Shown here one piece after another: positions 1-7,973 of a stretch of 22,922 bases of DNA. Location of the stretch: positions 1 to 22,922 of IMG/VR virus record IMGVR_UViG_3300040801_006048. One strand, given 5' to 3'. The notes under the pieces were generated by a model. The model saw only the letters and a program-made list of their open reading frames with translations, had not been told where the DNA came from and ran no database searches. Both the position numbers and the translations under genes were made by a program. This DNA is from a virus. Numbering within the stretch: the stretch's first letter is position 1; every line of letters begins with the position of its first letter.

Positions 1-417
1 TTAATTTTTAACCTTTTCTATCCCTTTCTTATATTCCTTAATATCCTCATCGTCCCAGCCCATCATCGGCCAAAGCTCAAGTGATATGCCTCGTTGATTT
101 AGATATATTGCAATATCTCTGAGATTGCTTCCTTTAATATTTCCTCCTAAGCTCCACCTCTCTATTTTATCTAACGGTTTATCGTTTTTGTAATCATAAA
201 TCGTTATCACGTCTTTTTTGTTGGTATTGCTTACCAGCGCCCAAATGACTCTGATTTTTTTATCCCTACTGTGCCACTCGCCTTCAACAGTTGCGTCATG
301 AGGTTCTCCCAATATCTTCTTAATCTGCTCAAAACTTTCAATCACAGTACCGATCCTGCTCGTACCGTTAATCTCTTTTTTAGTTGCCCTCCTAAATTTT
401 CTTTTGTCTTTTTTCAT
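1..417 (-). CDS. Small phage hypothetical protein with a W..GG motif
   Basis: A 138-residue soluble protein; its TAA stop is the first three bases of the window, so it is complete. The N-terminus is strongly basic. The core alternates strands around IWALVS, ITIYDYKNDKP and WSLGGN, followed by a helix (DIAIYLNQ). From memory this resembles a family of small phage proteins with the pattern GEP...W...IYDYK...W..GG, whose function I do not know. Its ATG overlaps the end of the upstream gene by four bases (ATGA-type coupling), so it belongs to the small post-lysis operon tail. There is no signal peptide or membrane segment. Real gene: likely. Function: unknown. Confidence 0.75.
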   Translation of the reverse strand: MKKDKRKFRRATKKEINGTSRIGTVIESFEQIKKILGEPHDATVEGEWHSRDKKIRVIWALVSNTNKKDVITIYDYKNDKPLDKIERWSLGGNIKGSNLRDIAIYLNQRGISLELWPMMGWDDEDIKEYKKGIEKVKN

Positions 418-605
418 AATTCTTTAAGCTCGCTATTTAAATCATCAATGATAATTTTAATTATCTCTTTTCTTGTCTGCTTTTTATTTTGATAATACGA
501 GCCATAAAAAAACTCAACATGCACATCGATATTCTCGCCGATTATTTCCAGTAAGCTCGTGCCATTCCTGATTTCATCTTTTAAACTTTTCTTTGAGCGC
601 TTCAT
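414..605 (-). CDS. Small hypothetical protein
   Basis: A 63-residue charged protein with an ATG start, overlapping its downstream neighbour by four bases and its upstream neighbour (574-744) by about 32 bases. The basic N-terminus (MKRSKKSLKDEIRNGTS) is followed by a short hydrophobic patch and a lysine/isoleucine-rich C-terminal helix (KEIIKIIIDDLNSELKEL). The NGTS segment near residue 15 also occurs near the start of the next gene (INGTS), so the two may share a short N-terminal element. I recognise no family. The gene is supported by the overlaps and by compact operon packing. Confidence 0.55.
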   Translation of the reverse strand: MKRSKKSLKDEIRNGTSLLEIIGENIDVHVEFFYGSYYQNKKQTRKEIIKIIIDDLNSELKEL

Positions 606-744
606 AATTTTTCATGATTAACAAAATAGTATCTCGACATAAGCCAAACAAATCGGAAACTACACGAACATCAAACATATTAGTCGCACCTGACCGTCTG
701 ACCGATTCGTACGCTTTAAATTGTCCTTCTGTTATATTTTTCAT
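574..744 (-). CDS. Short helix-turn-helix-like phage protein (56 aa)
   Basis: A 56-residue reading frame begins with ATG at 744 and ends with TGA at 574-576. The protein starts MKNITEGQFKAYESVRRSG, continues TNMFDVRVVSDLFGLCRDT and ends in a helix containing IMKNYEAL. From memory, many phages and small genomes carry short proteins of the form EQ(F/Y).AY..VR.SG.TNMFDV..V..LSGL.R......MKNY, and this is a clear member of that pattern. Function is unknown; the two predicted helices suggest a small nucleic-acid-binding or regulatory fold. It lies 69 bases downstream of the amidase and overlaps the next gene, so it is probably co-transcribed with the lysis genes. Confidence 0.72.
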   Translation of the reverse strand: MKNITEGQFKAYESVRRSGATNMFDVRVVSDLFGLCRDTILLIMKNYEALKEKFKR

Positions 745-813
745 ATTGCGGGGATGTTAACGTAATATACAAAACCTGGCAAGAGCTTAAAATATGCCCA
801 AAATTGCCCATTT

Positions 814-1326
814 TTAAAGTTTTTTGGCCACTTCCAGCACTTCTTCCAATAATTTGATCAATTTATCTTTATTACTGCTTTCAACCTGAACAGTTTCAAC
901 TAAGCTACGGATAAAATTAATATCCACATTTTTCCCAGGGCATGTCTTTGATGCATAATCCCTGTGAAATACGATACCCTCTCTGGCAATACCGTACTGT
1001 TTGGTCAGTTTCTTCAGAAGATCACGCAAAGCGAAAACCTGTGCCGGTTCCGGCTTTTCCTCGTCGAAATTACCGTCCAAACAAACATGAATACATTGGC
1101 CGTTGTTCATATCCGACTGATAGCAGGCCGCTGTCTGTTCACCATCCTTGCGTGCCTGGCGCACCCGGCCATTCTTGGCAATCTCATAATTATAGCCGAG
1201 ATAAAAACCAAGACTACTTTTAAAATTCCATTTCTCCTTGTGGTAATTATTATTCGCCTCGAACTGATCAGAATTTTTTTGAAATGATACCGCACTATGG
1301 TGTATCATGATAAATTTTGGAGTCAT
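814..1326 (-). CDS. Endolysin: N-acetylmuramoyl-L-alanine amidase (PGRP/Amidase_2 fold)
   Basis: This 170-residue enzyme is predicted to cut the amide bond between muramic acid and the peptide stem of peptidoglycan at the end of infection. The fold of T7 lysozyme is recognisable. The zinc ligands would be H9 (in MIHHS), H121 (in FHRDY) and C129 (in SKTCPG), with K127 and a tyrosine of the YLGYNY segment (residues 42-47) completing the active site. Residues 1-142 form the catalytic domain; the acidic/lysine-rich helix at 145-170 may be a short targeting tail. It has no signal peptide, so it needs a holin, and two membrane proteins sit directly upstream. The ATG at 1326 begins one base after the upstream stop. 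Confidence 0.92.
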   Translation of the reverse strand: MTPKFIMIHHSAVSFQKNSDQFEANNNYHKEKWNFKSSLGFYLGYNYEIAKNGRVRQARKDGEQTAACYQSDMNNGQCIHVCLDGNFDEEKPEPAQVFALRDLLKKLTKQYGIAREGIVFHRDYASKTCPGKNVDINFIRSLVETVQVESSNKDKLIKLLEEVLEVAKKL

Positions 1327-1327
1327 A

Positions 1328-1555
1328 TTAATTTCTTATTATCATATAAATTAAATTCAAAATATTTCCAACTCCCAAAAGACCGATAAACCATTTAAGG
1401 TTTCGGATGGTGGTTGAAATCTCAATCCTGAACTGGGTATTTTTCTTTACATTGCCGTTAGTCTGATCCAAACGCTTAATAATCCCGCCATGTTCATTGG
1501 AGTTGTCATTTTTAAGATCCTTGATCTTATCAAGAATCAGATCTAGTTTGTCCAT
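1328..1555 (-). CDS. XhlA-like lysis-associated membrane protein
   Basis: A 75-residue protein with a polar helical N-terminus (residues 1-45, heptad-like leucine/isoleucine spacing), a segment NLKWFIGLLGVGNILNLIYM (about 52-71) that forms one membrane helix, and a short basic end. A coiled coil followed by NxKWxxG and a C-terminal membrane helix is the layout of XhlA-type proteins, which cooperate with a holin and an amidase in Bacillus PBSX-like phages. The amidase follows immediately and a two-helix membrane protein precedes it, giving the same gene set here. Assignment rests on layout and context, not on strong identity. Confidence 0.65.
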   Translation of the reverse strand: MDKLDLILDKIKDLKNDNSNEHGGIIKRLDQTNGNVKKNTQFRIEISTTIRNLKWFIGLLGVGNILNLIYMIIRN

Positions 1556-1556
1556 G

Positions 1557-1721
1557 CTATTTGTCGTTTAAATATTTCTTGTAAAATCCACGACCGATAA
1601 ATACTGCCACGCCGATCAGGAGCAATACCGTCCCCTGCCAGATATTACTCTGAATAACAGCCACGCCGGTACTGACAAATATGGTGGCCACAGATAATAA
1701 TAATTCTTTTGTGTAATCCAT
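1557..1721 (-). CDS. Putative holin (two membrane helices)
   Basis: A 54-residue protein from the ATG at 1721. A GTG further upstream at 1751 would add ten residues but overlaps the previous gene, so I prefer the ATG. Two hydrophobic helices are visible, roughly residues 8-24 (LLLSVATIFVSTGVAVI) and 28-47 (around QGTVLLLIGVAVFIG), joined by a short polar loop, with a basic C-terminus (FYKKYLNDK). That is the topology of a class II holin, which would permeabilise the membrane and release the amidase. Its place next to an XhlA-like protein and the endolysin supports this. Holins share little sequence, so the call is contextual. Confidence 0.62.
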   Translation of the reverse strand: MDYTKELLLSVATIFVSTGVAVIQSNIWQGTVLLLIGVAVFIGRGFYKKYLNDK

Positions 1722-1741
1722 ACGATTTATATAATTAATTG

Positions 1742-3466
1742 TTAAAACCACATCCAGCTGACCTCATTAATTGAAACGTCAACCGTTTCGCCGGTGTTCC
1801 TGCCTTTTAATCTGACTGCACCGACTAATTTCATGCCCACTCCCTCTTCCGCATTATTTCTTATACATTTTGCAAATGTAAATTTATAAATATCCGTGTC
1901 CATCATCTCTACGTCTTTAATTTCCATATCCTGCAAATTTTCATCCTCTCCTGCATCTACAAGACTAATAATTCCCTGAACATCAATCCTCATAACTACA
2001 GCAGTAGCAGTATAACTATATTTTAAATTTTCAGTCATTGATAGAATATTACCGGCAATACTATCAATTGTTTTTATTTCCAGTTTTTGATTTTCTCTGA
2101 TTAATACCCTGTCACCGGCCTCAAATTGAGAAGCATCGGTTATTTCAACATCAGCCTGATCAGCAATGACCACGCCAGCCAGATTTTTCTTTTCAACAAT
2201 ATTCTGCTCAACAAAACAATTAACATTTATTGTCTCATTTTCAGTCTCAATATTTTTCGTAAAATACCAGCCATATTTTGTCCGTCCTTCGGCTCCCGAA
2301 GAATAGCCGGTTGCAAAAGTTGGTGAACTGGTGCCTGATATCGCTCCAGCCTCAATTCTTATCCTCCCATTACCGCCGTTACCGCCCGCATAATAACCGA
2401 AATTTGATCCATAATAACCTTGTCCGCCAGTACCACCTCTGGCATGAATCAAATTTGTCCCTATGGTTGCGCCCAGTAAACAGACAATAAAAATTGTCCC
2501 TCCGGCACCACCACCTCCGCCTGCGGTTTTATAGCTTGTTGTCCCTCCATTACTGCCATTATTTCCATCGCAATCAATTTCACCGTCCATTACGAAATTT
2601 TTACAACTGATTCTGATGATTCCTCCGCCATTTCCGCCGGATCCTGAATTCGACAAAGCAGAGCCTCCACCGCCTCCGCCTGATCCCATAAGATAGGCTG
2701 TGCTTTTATCATCAATCGATGCATTGTTATAAGTAATTCCCCCGATCCCTCTGGTGCTGGAACTCCCTGAATACCCACCGCTTCCACCATTGCTTCCATA
2801 TCCACCTCCACCTCCTCCGGCCGCATCTGTGCCGGATGCTACGCCAGCACCGCCTCCACCATGACCTGTGTCTTTTAGCTGATAAACACTGCCTCCGCCG
2901 TTTCCTGCCCCACTGGAACCATAATTACCGCCTCCACCGCCGGAATGACCTCGGCCTTTAGCATTTAATTTACCTCCTGCCTCAATCTCAAATGTTCCCC
3001 GGCATTTTATTTCAAAATTCCCGCTTATTGTGATTGTATGGCCAGCCTGGATTAAAACGCTCTCAAAATTTTTCTCGCTTGACCATGTTGTACTCCCGGA
3101 ACTTACAAAATCGCCATCACTCCCATCTCCTAAATCAGGAGCCAAAGCTCTTGCGTATTTTCCATTGCCAGTATCAAGTACGCCTAAAAATTTGCCAATC
3201 AATGACCCTAAAGGATATGAATGAATTAAATTTTCGTTCATTGATAAAACATTGCCTACAATAGCCTGAATTGTGGCAGTTTCAAAAGTATCCTCACCAT
3301 CATAAACTATAACCATCTCGCCCACACTAAACTGCGAACCATTGCCAACCTGAATATCAGCCTGACCGTTTAAAGCATCAGCTGATAAATTATCAATCAA
3401 TTCATCCAAAACGGAGTTATCAATTAAGTTGTCTTGTTTTATTCCTATTAATTGTCTGATTGGCAT
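1742..3466 (-). CDS. Glycine-rich tail fibre/adhesin-like protein with duplicated flanking module
   Basis: A 574-residue virion protein, probably at the tail tip for host attachment. Residues about 170-400 are extremely glycine-rich, with runs such as HSGGGGGNYGSSG and GSGGGGGGSA broken by short hydrophobic strands. This recalls polyglycine-helix adhesins (for example the S16 gp38 type), but I see no direct homology. The rich block is bracketed by two copies of one beta-type module: residues 36-93 and 438-493 share a Q.D..(V/I)...SQF..G..V pattern followed by GN.LSM.ENL..SY. The C-terminus is a separate mixed region. It follows other tail genes and precedes the lysis set. The upstream gene ends 10 bases before its ATG. 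Confidence 0.75.
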   Translation of the reverse strand: MPIRQLIGIKQDNLIDNSVLDELIDNLSADALNGQADIQVGNGSQFSVGEMVIVYDGEDTFETATIQAIVGNVLSMNENLIHSYPLGSLIGKFLGVLDTGNGKYARALAPDLGDGSDGDFVSSGSTTWSSEKNFESVLIQAGHTITISGNFEIKCRGTFEIEAGGKLNAKGRGHSGGGGGNYGSSGAGNGGGSVYQLKDTGHGGGGAGVASGTDAAGGGGGGYGSNGGSGGYSGSSSTRGIGGITYNNASIDDKSTAYLMGSGGGGGGSALSNSGSGGNGGGIIRISCKNFVMDGEIDCDGNNGSNGGTTSYKTAGGGGGAGGTIFIVCLLGATIGTNLIHARGGTGGQGYYGSNFGYYAGGNGGNGRIRIEAGAISGTSSPTFATGYSSGAEGRTKYGWYFTKNIETENETINVNCFVEQNIVEKKNLAGVVIADQADVEITDASQFEAGDRVLIRENQKLEIKTIDSIAGNILSMTENLKYSYTATAVVMRIDVQGIISLVDAGEDENLQDMEIKDVEMMDTDIYKFTFAKCIRNNAEEGVGMKLVGAVRLKGRNTGETVDVSINEVSWMWF

Positions 3467-3476
3467 ATTTGAACGA

Positions 3477-3890
3477 TTATGTATAAAAAGAGGCTGAAAC
3501 GGATATTGATGTTGCCGTAATGCTTCCCGACGAAGAGGTTGTTAAAGTTGACCCACTCCAGCTGAATGATAAACCGCTGGTTGATGTTCCTGATGAAGTG
3601 TACAGCTTACCCTCCCGATGAACAGCCGAAGTTCTGCCATCCTTGGCCAGAACCACCTGTCCACAATGCTGTTCTGAAAATCCGGTCGGATACCAAGAAA
3701 AATTTATTATTACAAAATTGGCACCAGCCGGGACTGCAATACTGGTTCCGCCTAAAGTGCTGATATACTCCCAATGGCTTGTCTGATTCAGGGTAATAAT
3801 ATTCTGCGCCAGATTCCTGATCGCTTTCATAATTGCATTAATTTCAAACGCAAATAATTTATTCTGTTTTTTCTTGTTGTCTAAACTCAT
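3477..3890 (-). CDS. Small tail fibre-associated protein
   Basis: A 137-residue protein from the ATG at 3890 (MSLDNKKK); a TTG at 3908 would add six residues. Residues 1-40 are helical and basic. The rest is beta-rich, with a serine/threonine/glycine C-terminal third (GTSTSGLSFSWSGST followed by SITATSISVSASF) typical of a trimeric fibre or carbohydrate-facing domain. The middle segment (IAVPAGANFVIINFSW) looks like a jelly-roll-type strand pair. It overlaps the previous small gene and precedes the glycine-rich adhesin, so it is probably part of the tail tip. No named family is recognised. Confidence 0.6.
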   Translation of the reverse strand: MSLDNKKKQNKLFAFEINAIMKAIRNLAQNIITLNQTSHWEYISTLGGTSIAVPAGANFVIINFSWYPTGFSEQHCGQVVLAKDGRTSAVHREGKLYTSSGTSTSGLSFSWSGSTLTTSSSGSITATSISVSASFYT

Positions 3891-4077
3891 AACTTCTGTA
3901 CTTAGCAATATTTTTGATTTTATTTTTCAAAAAATATGCCGGTCTGTTTTCTTTATCAAAAATCTCTTTGGCACCGTCAAATTCAGCTTCCAGTATTTCA
4001 TGCTGAAGCCCCAGCCTGCTCACAATATCGTAGGCCTCCAGCTTATCCTTTACTTCAATTTTGATATTCAGAATCAT
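3859..4077 (-). CDS. Small hypothetical protein in tail module
   Basis: A 72-residue protein starting at the ATG at 4077. It begins with a strand-like MILNIKIEVKDKLEAYDIVSRL and continues as a charged helical region ending NIAKYRSYEFRQQEKTE. It overlaps the previous gene's stop by four bases and the next gene's start by about 32 bases, as expected of a translated operon member. It lacks a signal peptide or membrane helix. Its place between two fibre-like genes suggests a tail accessory protein or fibre chaperone, but this is inferred from position only. Confidence 0.55.
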   Translation of the reverse strand: MILNIKIEVKDKLEAYDIVSRLGLQHEILEAEFDGAKEIFDKENRPAYFLKNKIKNIAKYRSYEFRQQEKTE

Positions 4078-4640
4078 ACGCTTATAAAAGTATATTTCTG
4101 GCTGATGACCAGAACTGTATTATTATCTTTTGCCCAGTTGAGGCCGGTCAAATGCGACCATAGTCTGCCGGTGTTCGGATTCTCATCGCCGTCAATCACA
4201 TTGCCGAATTCAGTATAAACTCCTGAACATTCGGTCTCGGTAAAAAAAGCAGTTAGCAAAACTACATTTGAACTGTCTGTCCCGCTGGCCATATCGTTGC
4301 GGTAATCTTCAGCTATTAACTGCGTGTCATTAGCTGAAGCCGCGCCTGATCCGGTTCCAAGTAATGCCTTATTAATATGCCCGGTATACGAAGTGTCTCC
4401 GACCAGTCTTTTGATCAGGGCATTAAACCCACCGTTGCAGATTACATTAAACCGCCGCTGTTCCTGCACTAAATTACCTAAAATATAATATCTCATAATG
4501 CCGGGAAACATCGGCCTTAATTTCGCAATCATTTTATTAAACAACCGGTCTTTTTTGGTCAATTTTGACTGATCATAAAACTTAACGGTAATATCACCGA
4601 TAGCGTGCGCGTTTTCTTTTGTGTGTTTTTTTATAATCAT
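4074..4640 (-). CDS. Putative tail fibre/baseplate protein
   Basis: A 188-residue protein. After a helical, basic N-terminal region (residues 1-70), the C-terminal part carries LLGTGSGAASANDTQLIAED, then VVLLTAFFTETECSGVYTEFG and a closing TVLVISQKYTF. The pattern of G.G...A...DT.L..E, a strand with TAFF, and YTEFG is shared by many phage tail-fibre or baseplate attachment proteins, which I recognise by pattern only. It follows the hub gene with a four-base gap and precedes fibre-like genes. The exact role is not certain: fibre base or baseplate wedge. Confidence 0.62.
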   Translation of the reverse strand: MIIKKHTKENAHAIGDITVKFYDQSKLTKKDRLFNKMIAKLRPMFPGIMRYYILGNLVQEQRRFNVICNGGFNALIKRLVGDTSYTGHINKALLGTGSGAASANDTQLIAEDYRNDMASGTDSSNVVLLTAFFTETECSGVYTEFGNVIDGDENPNTGRLWSHLTGLNWAKDNNTVLVISQKYTFISV

Positions 4641-4644
4641 AAAA

Positions 4645-6144
4645 TTAGCTTAATTCACTCGTATCCAGGCAAAACTCTCTTTCCGGGTCTGAGTGTCCCA
4701 ATGGTTGGTACGGTGCCAAGACAAATATTGGTCTTACTCCGGCGCCAAACGGATCCTTTTCAATTGATTCAGCGACTTGAATTGTTTGATGATCATATTC
4801 CTCGGAAGCCAGATTTATCTCTTCGTTAACCTGCGCTGTCTGGTAATCAAGATAATATTTTTTTAAAACCGCATTCTCATTCAAAGTCACTTTTTTATTT
4901 TCTCCGACCAATAAACTCTGTAAAAAGGAAATCATGCCTAAAGTTTTTAAAGTGGCCAGCTCAACCGTCCATTCTCCTTCGGTAGCTGTAAACATCTTCA
5001 GGGATACCCGCATAATCAAAAAGCTTTCGTTTATATTCCTGCCTGATAAATTAACTGTAATAGTCTGCCCGGAACTTAAGCCGCTGATATATGTCCTGAA
5101 TTCTCCCTCTCTGATTGTATTGGCATAAGCCGATAATTGCGCCTCACCATACTTTTTTGCCTCTTCCGTAGTTTTTATGCTCTTATCTATCTTTTTAAAC
5201 TCAAACCGCCCATAACTTGAAATACTGGCATTATCTTCAACCTGCGCCATGATTGGGATAAGATAATATCCGCTTATCTCAATTAAATCACCTGAATTCG
5301 GTGGATTAACGAATCTCACATATTTCTCGTTATAGCTCCAAAGACAATCAAAATTCTCATCACTGTCCAAAAATTCCGTTCCCACCGTTACCTCTACGCT
5401 GTTAACCTTAACTGTCGGCTTTTTGGAAAATTTATAATCCGTGGCAAAACTTTTCTGATTCCCATCCCCGGTGTGCGGTTTTGTCCGTTCATTATCTGAT
5501 GTAATCTCTCCACCCTCTATAATCACTACATTCCTAAGCTGGCTTAAATCATTCTCAATCCCCAAACTGTCCCTAATATAATTATCACTACCGTCCGCGA
5601 TATTGAATGGTGCCGGTTCATCGTTTTTAGCAAAAAAATGTATGTCTTTGCCATAGTCTATGTACCAGCTGTAATTAAACAGCTCGCACAATTCGGTTAA
5701 ACATTTACTGACGCTCAGATTATTAAATGCCACCACTGTCACTTCCAGATCGCAACTGACATGGTTATAGGTAATGCCAAATCCGGCCAGATAATTATCA
5801 ACGATATAGGAAATAATCTCGTTTACTGTTTTATTCTCAAAGCGGTCAATCACCAGAATCCGATCGAGATCCAAAGTATAATCCTTGGTTTCAATCTCGT
5901 AATAAACCACATCACCTTCGGCGTAATTGGCCACCCGGATAATTTTTCCCGCAAATATCAGTTCTTCACCGTCAAACACATCCACTACATCACTTATCTC
6001 CGGCTTATAGCTTTGCCCCTCAAAAACTTTAATTGTAAAATTGCACAGATTGGGCTGATCGTTGATATTGTCCTCGATTCCGAAGCTTTCCCAGTCAACC
6101 AAATTGGTTTTTTCTTCATCGTTTATTTTAACAATTATATTCAT
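4645..6144 (-). CDS. Tail hub / tail-tip protein (gpD/gp27-like)
   Basis: A 499-residue protein immediately after the tape measure, the position of the distal tail or hub protein in siphoviruses. The N-terminal 100 residues are beta-rich and match the start of hub proteins (FTIKVFEGQSYKPEISDVVD then FAGKIIRV, a typical 'G.I..V' loop). Next comes a helical domain with VNEIISYIVDNYL and a segment LTELCELFNYSWYIDYGKDI, the 'WY.D....I.F' hallmark of late-control-D/gp27 hubs. Residues about 220-300 look like an inserted beta domain. No peptidase motif is evident. There is no separate distal-tail gene, so this protein may do both jobs. The tape measure ends four bases upstream of its ATG. Confidence 0.75.
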   Translation of the reverse strand: MNIIVKINDEEKTNLVDWESFGIEDNINDQPNLCNFTIKVFEGQSYKPEISDVVDVFDGEELIFAGKIIRVANYAEGDVVYYEIETKDYTLDLDRILVIDRFENKTVNEIISYIVDNYLAGFGITYNHVSCDLEVTVVAFNNLSVSKCLTELCELFNYSWYIDYGKDIHFFAKNDEPAPFNIADGSDNYIRDSLGIENDLSQLRNVVIIEGGEITSDNERTKPHTGDGNQKSFATDYKFSKKPTVKVNSVEVTVGTEFLDSDENFDCLWSYNEKYVRFVNPPNSGDLIEISGYYLIPIMAQVEDNASISSYGRFEFKKIDKSIKTTEEAKKYGEAQLSAYANTIREGEFRTYISGLSSGQTITVNLSGRNINESFLIMRVSLKMFTATEGEWTVELATLKTLGMISFLQSLLVGENKKVTLNENAVLKKYYLDYQTAQVNEEINLASEEYDHQTIQVAESIEKDPFGAGVRPIFVLAPYQPLGHSDPEREFCLDTSELS

Positions 6145-6148
6145 ATAT

Positions 6149-7789
6149 CTAACCCAATAAATTGCTGGCTTTTAATTTCTTGATCATTAAATCGCCAATC
6201 CGCTCCGCTCCTTTGCGGTCCATAATCGTATTGCCTGAAATATTTACATTAATTACCGTATTCTTACCGCCTAAGCGGTTATTAGGAATAATATTCCCGC
6301 TTGCGCCTGGCACAAACAATTCCGGTCCGGCTTCACCGACAACATAGGCCTTAGTTGGACTGACAAATCCGCCGACTGCCCGGCCCCCGCCAAACCCCAG
6401 CGCATTGCCAATGGCATTCTTCGCGCCCTGTACGATATTCAGCCTCTGAATACTGCTGATCAGCTTATCTATCCAGTCAATGACTTTTGATATCGTAGTA
6501 GTGGTCGCATCCCAGATTCCCTTAAATTTCTCTATCCCTGAATTGGCCGCTTCAATAATAGTGGTCAAAGTCTGAATCAGGGCAATTAAGCTGACCTCAA
6601 TAATTTTTGTCACCGCAATCAAAGCGCCCAGTAAAATAACGCCGATTATCTGCGCAAATGTTTCCAGAAACGGCATTAATGGTTGCAAAGCTTCCCAAAG
6701 CTTCTGCAGTTCCGGCAACAGGTTCTCCCGGAATACCAAAGCCACATTGTCCCAGGATGAACTGAATATGGTTAAAAGACCCTGATAACGGTCAATAATA
6801 TCCATTCCTGCCCTGACTGCATCCGCAAATTTGCCGGATACATCAATCACAAATGAGATAGCGGTTTTTAATCCTTCAAAAGCCGCCATCAGCACCTGTC
6901 CGATAATATCGGCCGTGGCTTTAAGCTGTGGATTGATTTCGTTTTCTTCGGTGAACGCCCAGGAACGGAAACTTTTAATTGTCTGGTAGACATACTCAAT
7001 ACTCGGTTTCATGGCATTATCGAGCATATCCCCAAGGATTAATTTGAGGCTTACAATCCCGTCTTTGACTGAGTTCGATATTTTGTACCAGCTGTTCATG
7101 GCCTCGCTGTATGAGCCTTCCATTCTGGTGGCTTCGCCGATCATGGCATTATACATTGCCTGCGATTTCTGCGCGTAAGTCAGTTCGCTGGTCTTAATCC
7201 CAAGCTGAGTGGCCGCATCAGAATAAACCTTGACCAGATTCATCTGAATGCCGTATTCGCTTAACAGTTCCGGCCGGAGTTTAACCACCGCTTCCATCAT
7301 GGACTTAATCGCTTCATTGGAATTTTTATTCGAAGCGGCCGCTACGTCACGACCCCTGGCCACGATTTCCAAAGCCTGACTTTCACTCATATTGGTCATA
7401 ATGGCGGTTTTGGTCAGTTCAATTGCGGTCAGCATGTCCTTATTCTCTTCCCTGATGCTTTTCACCAAACTATCAATCTGCTTTTTGCTCCAGTTGTTAT
7501 TTTCCCCCAGTTTATAGATAACCGCTTTTGACTGCCCCAGCTGGCCGGTCAGGCTGATGCTTTCTTTGACCAGACTGCCGATACCACTGGCCACCCTGCT
7601 GATCGTTCCGGCAATGGCGTTATAAGCCAGATTACCGACCGCTACCGCCTTGGCCATAGAACCAAAAGAACTGGATGTAGTTTTTACACCTTCTGACATG
7701 CCGTTTAAAGCCTCACTCACTTTTTTCATTTCCGAGCTGGCGTTGTCAACAGCTTTTAATATGATTTGCAGTTCCTTGTTGTCGCTCAT
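6149..7789 (-). CDS. Tail tape measure protein
   Basis: A 546-residue protein that sets tail length and probably helps DNA entry. It begins with an amphipathic helical region (residues 1-80, including SMAKAVAVGNLAYNAIAGTI), is helical throughout, has a hydrophobic stretch at about 374-407 (IIGVILLGALIAVTKI), and ends with a motif typical of tape measures: GGFVSPTKAYVVGEAGPELF near 473-492, then VINVNISGN. It follows the tail chaperones, as in lambda. It is short for the family; at the usual 0.15 nm per residue the tail would be about 80 nm if the protein is unprocessed. Its ATG lies inside the frameshifted chaperone reading frame. Confidence 0.9.
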   Translation of the reverse strand: MSDNKELQIILKAVDNASSEMKKVSEALNGMSEGVKTTSSSFGSMAKAVAVGNLAYNAIAGTISRVASGIGSLVKESISLTGQLGQSKAVIYKLGENNNWSKKQIDSLVKSIREENKDMLTAIELTKTAIMTNMSESQALEIVARGRDVAAASNKNSNEAIKSMMEAVVKLRPELLSEYGIQMNLVKVYSDAATQLGIKTSELTYAQKSQAMYNAMIGEATRMEGSYSEAMNSWYKISNSVKDGIVSLKLILGDMLDNAMKPSIEYVYQTIKSFRSWAFTEENEINPQLKATADIIGQVLMAAFEGLKTAISFVIDVSGKFADAVRAGMDIIDRYQGLLTIFSSSWDNVALVFRENLLPELQKLWEALQPLMPFLETFAQIIGVILLGALIAVTKIIEVSLIALIQTLTTIIEAANSGIEKFKGIWDATTTTISKVIDWIDKLISSIQRLNIVQGAKNAIGNALGFGGGRAVGGFVSPTKAYVVGEAGPELFVPGASGNIIPNNRLGGKNTVINVNISGNTIMDRKGAERIGDLMIKKLKASNLLG

Positions 7790-7973
7790 TTATTTTTTTA
7801 TTACGCTCCATTATGAAAGTGGCAACTTCATTGATAAAATCCCAGCGCTGATTCTGGTACTCATGCTCGGTCCAGCCCATCTCCACACAGACAAAGGCCC
7901 GGAAGCCTTCATAGCTGAAATGGCCGAGCCGGACAAACTTGGCTACTTCGAACCACGAGTTTTGCTCTCCTCT
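7746..7973 (-). CDS. Frameshift extension of tail assembly chaperone (gpT-like part of a gpGT-like fusion)
   Basis: Reading the minus strand in the -1 frame from the slippery site gives 75 further codons to the TGA at 7746-7748. The peptide begins RGEQNSWFEVAKFVRLG and contains FVCVEMGWTEHEYQNQ and WDFINEVATFIMER. That 'GWTEHEY....W.F' pattern is characteristic of the second tail chaperone of siphoviruses, which is normally made only as a frameshift fusion to the first. With the ATG at 8260 the fusion would be about 171 residues. It has no good start codon of its own and overlaps the tape measure start by 44 bases, as in lambda. Confidence 0.8.
   Translation of the reverse strand, partial: RGEQNSWFEVAKFVRLGHFSYEGFRAFVCVEMGWTEHEYQNQRWDFINEVATFIMERNKKINERQQGTANHIKSC

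Noticed and set aside
942-1287. Plus-strand frames opposite the amidase
   Set aside because: The amidase on the minus strand is clear by its catalytic residues; the opposite frames have no support.
2590-2826. Minus-strand reading frame inside the glycine-rich adhesin
   Set aside because: It is an out-of-frame shadow of GGN-repeat coding sequence, rich in E, V and A because of the shifted repeats.
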